Origin: Bacillota bacterium
GTDB lineage: Bacteria; Bacillota; Clostridia; Christensenellales; UMGS416
Assembly: GCA_023435705.1 (NCBI GenBank)
Contig: JAEYRH010000016.1
Span: 186,001 to 250,000, forward strand
DNA length: 64,000 bases
Direction: 5' to 3'
The notes under the pieces were generated by a model. That model was not told the origin of the DNA. It saw nothing but the letters and a program-made list of their open reading frames with translations, and ran no database searches. Positions 58,093 through 64,000 of the stretch are shown one piece after another (position 1 is the first letter of the stretch; the number at the start of each line of letters is the position of its first letter). A program made the translations under genes and the position numbers.

Positions 58093-60720
58093 ATGGCAAA
58101 GCTTTCACCGATGATGCTGCAATACATGCGCCTGAAGGAGCAGAACAAGGATGCACTGCTCTTTTTTCGCTTGGGTGATTTTTATGAAATGTTTTTTGAC
58201 GACGCGGTGTTGGCGTCGCGGGTGCTGGAGCTCACTCTTACTGGCCGTGATTGCGGCCTTGCAGAGCGGGCTCCGATGTGCGGCGTACCCTACCACGCGG
58301 TGGAAGCTTATGTAAATCGCCTGCTGGAAAAGGGCTACAAGGTCGCCATCTGCGAGCAAATGACTGACCCCGCTGAATCGGACGGGCTGGTGGATCGAGA
58401 CGTGGTGCGCATCATCACGCCTGGCACCGTGATCGAATCGACGATGCTGGATGAAAAGGCGAACAATTTTATCGCTTCTGTTTTTAAGAATGGAGATACC
58501 ATTGGCTTGGCCTATGTGGATGTCTCAACGGGGCGGAGTTGCGTAACGGAGTTTACCCATCAGGGCTCAGCCCTGCTCGATGAGTTGCTGAGGCTCCAGC
58601 CCAGTGAAATACTTGCCAATACAGAAATGCACTTGGCTGCACAGTTGAGCGACGCCTACCGGAAATTGCTACCCTGGCCGCAAGCTCCATACGATGAAGA
58701 TGCATATGCGGAGTTGGAAGTATCAGACGTACTGATCAAGCGCTTCGGGCCCGATGCACTGCTCAATATCGGCCCAAATGCTTTATGCGCAGCGGGGGCC
58801 TTGATGCGTTATCTGGAAGCTACGCAGAAAAATGGGCTAGCCCACATCAACTCCATTGAGCGGTACGAACTGCAGCAATACATGCTAATTGACCCGGCTG
58901 CCCGCCGCAACCTGGAGCTCACACAAACGATGCGGGGTCAGTCACGCAAGGGCTCACTGCTGTGGCTGATTGACAACACTGCCACGGCGATGGGCGCGCG
59001 TATGCTCAAAAACTGGTTGGAGCAACCGCTGCAATCGGTCACCATGATCAACGGGCGTCTTGATGGCGTGGCGGAGCTCAAGGAAAACCTGATCCTGTGC
59101 GACTCCATCGATGATTTGCTCCTGAAGATCAAAGACATCGAGCGCATCCTAGCAAAAATCTCATATGGCTCCCTCAACGCACGCGACTGCCAAGCGTTGC
59201 AGCAATCACTGGCTGTGCTGCCAGAACTTAAGCAGACGCTGGAAGGCTGTCACGAACCAATCCTGCTTGAGCTCAACGGGCGGATCGACCCATTGGATGA
59301 TGTCTGTTCATTACTGGGCAACGCCATCGCCGAAAACCCGCCACCGGGCATCCGCGATGGAGGGATTATCCGCGACGGCTACAACCAGGAGCTGGATGCA
59401 CTGCGCAATGCCTTCACCAGAGGTCGTGAGCTCATTGCCGCGATGGAAGCATCGGAGAGGGAGGCCACCGGTATTAAGAACCTGCGCGTGGGTTTCAATA
59501 AGGTGTTTGGCTATTTCATTGAGGTGACCAACTCCAACCTGTCCGCAGTGCCATACCGCTACATTCGCAAACAGACGCTTGCCAATGCCGAGCGGTATAT
59601 TACCCAAGAGTTGAAAGAACTGGAAGACACGGTGCTTCATGCTGAGGAGCGCAGTGTCAAACTGGAGCAAAGCTTATTCGTTGAGATTCGGGAAGCATTG
59701 GAAAAACAGATCCCACGGATGCAAGCCACAGCAGTTTCACTCTCTGTGCTGGATGTGTTGCATTCTTTCGCCAGGCTTTCGTTGAAACATAATTATGTGC
59801 GGCCTGAGATCAACACTGACGGTGTGATCAGTATCAACGACGGCCGCCACCCGGTGGTGGAACGCTCCATCGGATCGCAGCAGTTTGTACCCAACAACAC
59901 GGTGCTAGACATGAGCCAGAACCGCTTCCTGATCATCACAGGGCCCAACATGGCCGGTAAAAGCACCTATCTTCGGCAGGTGGCGATCATCACGATTCTG
60001 GCGCACATGGGCTGCTTTGTGCCTGCCAGAAAGGCCAACATTGCCATTACTGACCGCGTGTTCACCCGCGTGGGCGCGTCTGACGATTTGTTCCTGGGGC
60101 AGAGCACATTCATGGTGGAAATGGCCGAGGTCGCGTCCATCCTGGCAAAAGCCACCCGAAACAGCTTGATCATCCTGGATGAAATCGGCCGGGGCACCAG
60201 CACATTTGACGGGCTCAGCATTGCCTGGGCCGTGGTGGAGCACATCTGCAACGCTGATACGCTAGGGGCCAAGGCGCTGTTTGCCACACACTACCATGAA
60301 CTCACGGAGTTGGAAGACAAGGTGTCTGGCGTGAAGAACTACTGCATCTCTGTCAAGGAGCAGGGAGAAGAGGTCATTTTTCTCCGGCGGATTGTGCGTG
60401 GCGGCGCCGACAAGAGCTTCGGCATCCATGTGGCCGGCCTGGCCGGGCTGCCGCAGGAGGTGATCCTGCGGGCCAGGGAAATACTGGGCAAGCTTGAGGA
60501 GGCGGACATCAACAAATCCCGGGTGCTGGAAAATGCCCGCAAGACGGCGGAGAATCTTAAGGGGCAGGCCAGCACTGTACAAATGAGCTTTATGGATGTG
60601 GTTCCGTATGCCGAGTTGCTGGACGAGATCCGCAGCCTGGACATCACCACCACAACGCCCATTGACGCACTGTATCTGTTGAATCGCTTGAAACAACGCA
60701 TGGAAAGAAAGGCAGACTGA
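58093..60720 (+). CDS. mutS: DNA mismatch repair protein MutS
   Basis: Recognises mismatches and loads MutL. The 875-residue protein has the mismatch-recognition domain I with FFRLGDFYEMFFDDA (the Phe-x-Glu motif) near residue 35, connector, core and clamp domains, and the ATPase domain with Walker A GPNMAGKST (from residue 617), Walker B LIILDEIGRGTSTFDG, and the helix-turn-helix C terminus. ATG 58093 has GGGGAGAGG just upstream; ATG 58069 is possible. Its stop overlaps the mutL start. Confidence 0.97.
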   Translation: MAKLSPMMLQYMRLKEQNKDALLFFRLGDFYEMFFDDAVLASRVLELTLTGRDCGLAERAPMCGVPYHAVEAYVNRLLEKGYKVAICEQMTDPAESDGLVDRDVVRIITPGTVIESTMLDEKANNFIASVFKNGDTIGLAYVDVSTGRSCVTEFTHQGSALLDELLRLQPSEILANTEMHLAAQLSDAYRKLLPWPQAPYDEDAYAELEVSDVLIKRFGPDALLNIGPNALCAAGALMRYLEATQKNGLAHINSIERYELQQYMLIDPAARRNLELTQTMRGQSRKGSLLWLIDNTATAMGARMLKNWLEQPLQSVTMINGRLDGVAELKENLILCDSIDDLLLKIKDIERILAKISYGSLNARDCQALQQSLAVLPELKQTLEGCHEPILLELNGRIDPLDDVCSLLGNAIAENPPPGIRDGGIIRDGYNQELDALRNAFTRGRELIAAMEASEREATGIKNLRVGFNKVFGYFIEVTNSNLSAVPYRYIRKQTLANAERYITQELKELEDTVLHAEERSVKLEQSLFVEIREALEKQIPRMQATAVSLSVLDVLHSFARLSLKHNYVRPEINTDGVISINDGRHPVVERSIGSQQFVPNNTVLDMSQNRFLIITGPNMAGKSTYLRQVAIITILAHMGCFVPARKANIAITDRVFTRVGASDDLFLGQSTFMVEMAEVASILAKATRNSLIILDEIGRGTSTFDGLSIAWAVVEHICNADTLGAKALFATHYHELTELEDKVSGVKNYCISVKEQGEEVIFLRRIVRGGADKSFGIHVAGLAGLPQEVILRAREILGKLEEADINKSRVLENARKTAENLKGQASTVQMSFMDVVPYAELLDEIRSLDITTTTPIDALYLLNRLKQRMERKAD

Positions 60721-62696
60721 TGCCCCAGATTCATCTGCTCGACGAGAGCATCGCCCAAAAAATTGCCGCCGGCGAGGTGGTGGAAAAGCCAGCCTCTGTG
60801 GTCAAGGAGCTGTTGGAAAACTCCCTGGATGCCGGCAGCACCTTTGTGACCGTGGAAATCAAGGAAGGCGGCGTGCAGCACATCCGCGTCACCGACAACG
60901 GTGCCGGTATCGCGGCGCCGGAAGTGGAGTTGGCGTTTCTGCGCCACGCCACCAGCAAGATACAGACGCTGGATGATTTGTACAACATCACGCAGATGGG
61001 CTTTCGCGGTGAAGCGCTCTATAGCATTGCCGCTGTATCCCGCCTGGAGTTGACAACCAAACCCGCCGCACAACCGGCCGGCGTGCGGCTGACAATCCAT
61101 GGCGGCAGCAAAGTCTCCATGAGCGAGTTCGGCTGCCCTGACGGCACGTCGATCATCGCCACAGATTTGTTTTATAACACCCCGGCGCGGCTGAAGTTTC
61201 TGAACAAGCCGGCCATCGAAGCGTCTTATGTGAGCTCCATCGTGACGCGGCACATTTTGGCCCGGCCCGACGTATCGATCAAGTTCATCAACAATGGCAA
61301 GGTGTTCTACCACAGCGCCGGCGACGGCAGCTTGAAAAACGCCGTCTATAGCATTTTTGGCCGTGAGGTTGCCCAGGGGCTGCTGCCGGTGGAGCAGTCC
61401 GCCGGAGGCATTTCCGTGTCCGGATATCTTTTTTCAGCCGCCGATGCCCACGGCAACCGTGGCCGCCAGATGCTGATTGTCAATGGCCGCCCGGTTAATA
61501 ATGCCGCCATCAGCGCCATCGTGGAGCGTATCTTTGCAGGCATGACCGACAGTCGGAAATTTCCGGGGTTCGTGCTGCATCTGACTGTTCCACCGGCCGA
61601 TGTGGATGTAAACGTCCATCCCAACAAACTGCAGGTGCGGTTTGTCAATGAATACAGCATCAAGAACCTGATTGAGATCGCCGTGTCCCAGGCAGTGGAG
61701 CGGATTAAGAGCCAACCGTTGATCTGGTCGTTTCCAGTCGGATCATCCTCGGAAGCGCCTCAGGAGTTGGAGCAGAGCGCGGGAGAGGTGATTAACGCAA
61801 CCCCCTCCGCCAACCAAGCGGACTCCATCGGGGGGGACCCAATGCATGCGATTGCCCCGAAAAACACCCAGCGCACCGCAACTGTGGCACCCCTGTTTGA
61901 TGGACCAAAACCCACGGAGACGATGGCCGAATCGGTGGATCGCCTGAAGGAAAGCCTGCGGACGGCCATTGGCGGCACAATGCTGCCCGGAACCAGGCTA
62001 TCGCAGGAGCAGCTCACCCTGATGCAGCGGCCCAGCATCCCCAATGTGGCCGCACAGCCGCAACAAGTTGCCGCAGAAGCATCAGAGGCGGCCGCAGCCC
62101 GGCTGCCTGAGGCACTGCCACCGGTGGTGCGGGTGATCGGGCAGGTGTTTGACACCTATGCCCTGATGGAGTTTGAGGACAAGCTTCTGATCGTGGACCA
62201 GCACGCCGCCCATGAACGGCTGCTGTATGAACGGTTTGTGGACAGGCTTCGTAGCACCGAGCCCTGCAGTCAGAAGCTGTTGATCCCCCAGGTCGTCAAT
62301 CTGACCCACGAGCAAAAGGCTTCGCTGGATGAGAACCTGGCGGTGTTGGAAAACATGGGCTTTGAGCTGGAGGAATATGGAAAGCTGAGCTACCAGGTGC
62401 GCTCGGTGCCCTTCATACTTGGGCAGCCGCAGGTGCAGGACTTTCTGTATGAACTTCTGGATATCCTGAGTGAGGACAGAACGTTGCGCACCGAGGAGCT
62501 GAAGCAGGAGCGCCTGATGTCGATGGCGTGCAAGAAAGCTGTAAAGGGCGGCGACAGGCTGAGCGCGTCCGAGTTATCGGCGCTGGCTGCGATCATCGCC
62601 AGCGAGGAAATGCCCTTGACCTGCCCCCATGGCCGGCCGTTTGTGATCGTGTTGGATCGCAAGAGCATGGAAAAGCAATTCAAACGGGTCAAATAG
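60720..62696 (+). CDS. mutL: DNA mismatch repair endonuclease MutL
   Basis: The 658-residue product has the GHKL ATPase domain (ELLENSLDAGST, DNGAGI, GFRGEAL), a Ser/Ala/Pro-rich linker (about 350-460) and a C-terminal dimerisation domain carrying the endonuclease motif DQHAAHERLLYE beginning at D493. This motif means MutL nicks DNA itself, as expected in bacteria without MutH. Additional zinc-site pieces are the CKKAVKGG region and CPHGRP near the end. Starts in a TGATG overlap with mutS and is followed 1 base later by miaA. Confidence 0.97.
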   Translation: MPQIHLLDESIAQKIAAGEVVEKPASVVKELLENSLDAGSTFVTVEIKEGGVQHIRVTDNGAGIAAPEVELAFLRHATSKIQTLDDLYNITQMGFRGEALYSIAAVSRLELTTKPAAQPAGVRLTIHGGSKVSMSEFGCPDGTSIIATDLFYNTPARLKFLNKPAIEASYVSSIVTRHILARPDVSIKFINNGKVFYHSAGDGSLKNAVYSIFGREVAQGLLPVEQSAGGISVSGYLFSAADAHGNRGRQMLIVNGRPVNNAAISAIVERIFAGMTDSRKFPGFVLHLTVPPADVDVNVHPNKLQVRFVNEYSIKNLIEIAVSQAVERIKSQPLIWSFPVGSSSEAPQELEQSAGEVINATPSANQADSIGGDPMHAIAPKNTQRTATVAPLFDGPKPTETMAESVDRLKESLRTAIGGTMLPGTRLSQEQLTLMQRPSIPNVAAQPQQVAAEASEAAAARLPEALPPVVRVIGQVFDTYALMEFEDKLLIVDQHAAHERLLYERFVDRLRSTEPCSQKLLIPQVVNLTHEQKASLDENLAVLENMGFELEEYGKLSYQVRSVPFILGQPQVQDFLYELLDILSEDRTLRTEELKQERLMSMACKKAVKGGDRLSASELSALAAIIASEEMPLTCPHGRPFVIVLDRKSMEKQFKRVK

Positions 62697-62697
62697 C

Positions 62698-63636
62698 ATG
62701 AAACAGAAGCTCATCGTAATCTGCGGGCCTACGGCCAGCGGCAAAACCGCGCTGGCCGTCTCTTTGGCACAGCGATTGGGAGGCGAGATTGTCTCCGCTG
62801 ACTCCATGCAGGTGTATCGCGGCATGGACATCGGCACTGCAAAGCCTGCGGAGCAGGAGAGGGGAGGGATCCCTCACCATTTGCTCGATTGCGCAGACCC
62901 CGGTGAAGAGTTTGGCGCCGCAAAGTTCCAGCATATGGCCCGCGCTGCGATTGCCGGCATCGCTGGCCGGGGGAAGCTTCCCATCCTCTGCGGAGGCACC
63001 GGGCTCTACATCAGCGCCACCGTGTATCCGCTCACCTTTGATGAAGCCCCGCCGGATGAAGACATGCGTGAGGAACTGTGGCGGTACGCCGGTCAGCATG
63101 GCAACGAAGCGCTTTACCGGCGCTTGATGGAGGCTGATCCAAAAGCCGCTGAGGCAATCCACCCCAACAATGTGCGGCGTGTCATCCGCGCGCTGGAACG
63201 GGCTGCGGGCAATCCGCATGAGGCACAGCAGAACCAGCTGTTTGGCGGCGATTCGCTGTTTGATCTGGCTTGGGTGGGGCTGACCATGGATCGGGCTCTG
63301 CTCTACCACCGCATCGACAAGCGGGTGGACCATATGATGGCGCAGGGCCTCCTGGAGGAAGTGGAAAGGCTGCGTATTGGACTGGCGCCTGGATCCACAG
63401 CGCTGCAGGCATTGGGATACAAAGAGCTTGTGCATGCCATGGACGGCCAAGTAACGTTATCCGATGCGGTGGAGCGTATCAAGACCGGCACCCGAAACTA
63501 TGCCAAACGTCAGCTCACCTGGTTTAGTAGAGAAAACTCTATCCGTTGGTTTGACCCTACGGCTTATGATACAAAAGACCAGTTGACCGATGATGTATAC
63601 GGATATATCCAAAGCACCTTGCATATGAGTGAGTAA
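62698..63636 (+). CDS. miaA: tRNA dimethylallyltransferase MiaA
   Basis: Adds a dimethylallyl group to A37 of tRNAs reading UNN codons. The 312-residue product has the P-loop GPTASGKTALAV, the DSMQVYRGMDIGTAKP stretch, GGTGLYISA, and TRNYAKRQLTWFR-type C terminus (here TRNYAKRQLTWFSREN). Its substrate tRNA is then methylthiolated by MiaB from the same operon. The start follows the mutL stop by 1 base; coupling is likely. hfq follows as in other clostridia. Confidence 0.97.
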   Translation: MKQKLIVICGPTASGKTALAVSLAQRLGGEIVSADSMQVYRGMDIGTAKPAEQERGGIPHHLLDCADPGEEFGAAKFQHMARAAIAGIAGRGKLPILCGGTGLYISATVYPLTFDEAPPDEDMREELWRYAGQHGNEALYRRLMEADPKAAEAIHPNNVRRVIRALERAAGNPHEAQQNQLFGGDSLFDLAWVGLTMDRALLYHRIDKRVDHMMAQGLLEEVERLRIGLAPGSTALQALGYKELVHAMDGQVTLSDAVERIKTGTRNYAKRQLTWFSRENSIRWFDPTAYDTKDQLTDDVYGYIQSTLHMSE

Positions 63637-63659
63637 ACGAAAGTGCGGAGGTGCGCTTT

Positions 63660-63869
63660 ATGAATGGAACCACTTTTTTGGATAACATGATATCTCTAAA
63701 TCAAGAGGCCACAATCCGACTTTGCGAGGGGCGGGACATTCAGGCAGTGCCGGTGGCGCAAGATGATGATTCCATCGTCGTCCGTCGACCATCCGGTGAA
63801 ACCGCCCTGATCTATAAAAAAGCGATATCGGTCATTACACCGATTTCAAAAGACAAACCCGGAGGATGA
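63660..63869 (+). CDS. hfq: Divergent Hfq-like RNA chaperone
   Basis: A 69-residue Sm-fold protein placed right after miaA, the usual hfq site. Sm2 is recognisable as ETALIYKKAISVITP, where Hfq normally has YKHAIS; the histidine in the proximal RNA-binding motif is lysine here. Sm1 is weakly matched: residues TIRLCEGRDIQAVPVAQDDDSIVV replace the usual hydrophobic strand with a conserved Gly-x-x-hydrophobic-x-Gly pattern. GGAGG at 63647-63651 is 8 bases before ATG 63660. It is most likely Hfq by position and fold but with altered RNA contacts. Confidence 0.75.
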   Translation: MNGTTFLDNMISLNQEATIRLCEGRDIQAVPVAQDDDSIVVRRPSGETALIYKKAISVITPISKDKPGG

Positions 63870-63870
63870 T

Positions 63871-64000
63871 ATGATGGATTTTTCGGCGGGAGCCTTTCTA
63901 AGCCTGGGCATCGGCTGCAAGGCAGCAGAGCGGGTTCAGGCCATCGAAAGGGAGTTTATCCCACAATTTGAAACCATTGAGCAAACCAAGCTCATCAATC
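63871..64000 (+). CDS. Methionine-gamma-lyase-like (aluminium resistance family) protein, 5' end only
   Basis: Only the first ~43 codons are in the window. The start at 63871 (or ATG 63874) has GGAGG 5 to 8 bases upstream. Residues AAERVQAIEREFIPQFETIE resemble the N-terminal helix of the YnbB / aluminium resistance PLP-enzyme family, which often follows hfq in Bacillota. The catalytic domain is outside the window, so the call rests on position and a short helix match. Confidence 0.5.
   Translation, partial: MMDFSAGAFLSLGIGCKAAERVQAIEREFIPQFETIEQTKLIN

Noticed and set aside
60339..61313. Long reverse-strand open frame over mutS and mutL
   Set aside because: It is antisense to two certain genes, has no RBS or family pattern, and arises from codon bias. 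The same holds for one at 55821-56684.
1..64000. CRISPR arrays, tRNAs, insertion sequences, prophage genes, attachment sites
   Set aside because: Looked for direct repeat arrays, cloverleaf patterns, transposase or integrase motifs and found none.

Overview
The window is a continuous stretch of core chromosome from an endospore-forming, low-to-mid G+C Gram-positive bacterium (Bacillota), most likely class Clostridia. Evidence: sporulation genes (spoIID, spoIIQ, the full spoIIIAA-AH operon, a small acid-soluble spore protein, gerM, dacF), two T-box leaders, formate-tetrahydrofolate ligase, an IreB/RuvX/DUF1292 cluster, and the miaB-mutS-mutL-miaA-hfq order. An intact M23 motif in SpoIIQ and the DUF512-der-plsY order also favour Clostridia over Bacilli. 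I cannot name the genus. I saw no tRNA or rRNA genes, CRISPR arrays, insertion sequences, phage genes or attachment sites.

Layout. 1-2.9 kb: spoIID (5' end off the window), spoIIQ, mreB/mbl. 2.9-8.3 kb: GNAT, a reverse-strand glycosyltransferase, then a DUF512 radical-SAM-like gene overlapping der and plsY, then a spore SASP. 8.4-13.8 kb: an unknown acidic protein, fhs, a reverse-strand SagB-type nitroreductase, and ireB-AKR/ferredoxin-ruvX-DUF1292. 13.8-18.7 kb: reverse rqcH diverging from gerM, then rph-rdgB-ysnB (same order as in Bacillus subtilis). 18.7-26 kb: a Phe T-box, pheS-pheT-zapA, a nitroreductase interrupted by an amber codon, mutS2. 26-36.9 kb: envelope and metabolic genes, a Trp T-box with trpS-GNAT-DUF2284, an AXE1 esterase, dacF. 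37-39.6 kb: rlmI-like and FAD oxidoreductase genes on the reverse strand. 39.7-51.6 kb: spoIIIAA-AH, Asp23-AmaP-DUF2273, nusB, a Kae1/TsaD paralogue, folD, xseAB, ispA, DUF212, pduL. 51.6-55.9 kb: a DUF3810 metalloprotease-like gene, an anchored hypothetical, pgi, and thiT behind a TPP riboswitch. 55.9-64 kb: an HD nucleotidase, miaB, mutS, mutL, miaA, a divergent hfq and the start of a methionine-gamma-lyase-like gene.

How the genes fit together. SpoIIQ and SpoIIIAH would form the mother cell-forespore channel with the rest of SpoIIIA, and SpoIID, GerM and DacF act on peptidoglycan during engulfment and cortex formation. MutS, MutL and MutS2 are DNA maintenance proteins; MiaA and MiaB modify tRNA A37. 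Fhs and FolD carry one-carbon units, and PduL could make acetyl phosphate. Control is largely RNA-based: two T-boxes, a TPP riboswitch, and perfect inverted repeats that overlap the ribosome binding sites of zapA, an MFS transporter and dacF.

Most of the window is conserved housekeeping DNA and I found no convincing new multi-gene system. The best leads are a SpoIIIAF lacking its soluble domain, an Hfq with altered RNA-binding residues, the RBS-masking hairpins (best case dacF), the amber-interrupted nitroreductase, and a two-gene extension of the Trp T-box transcript.
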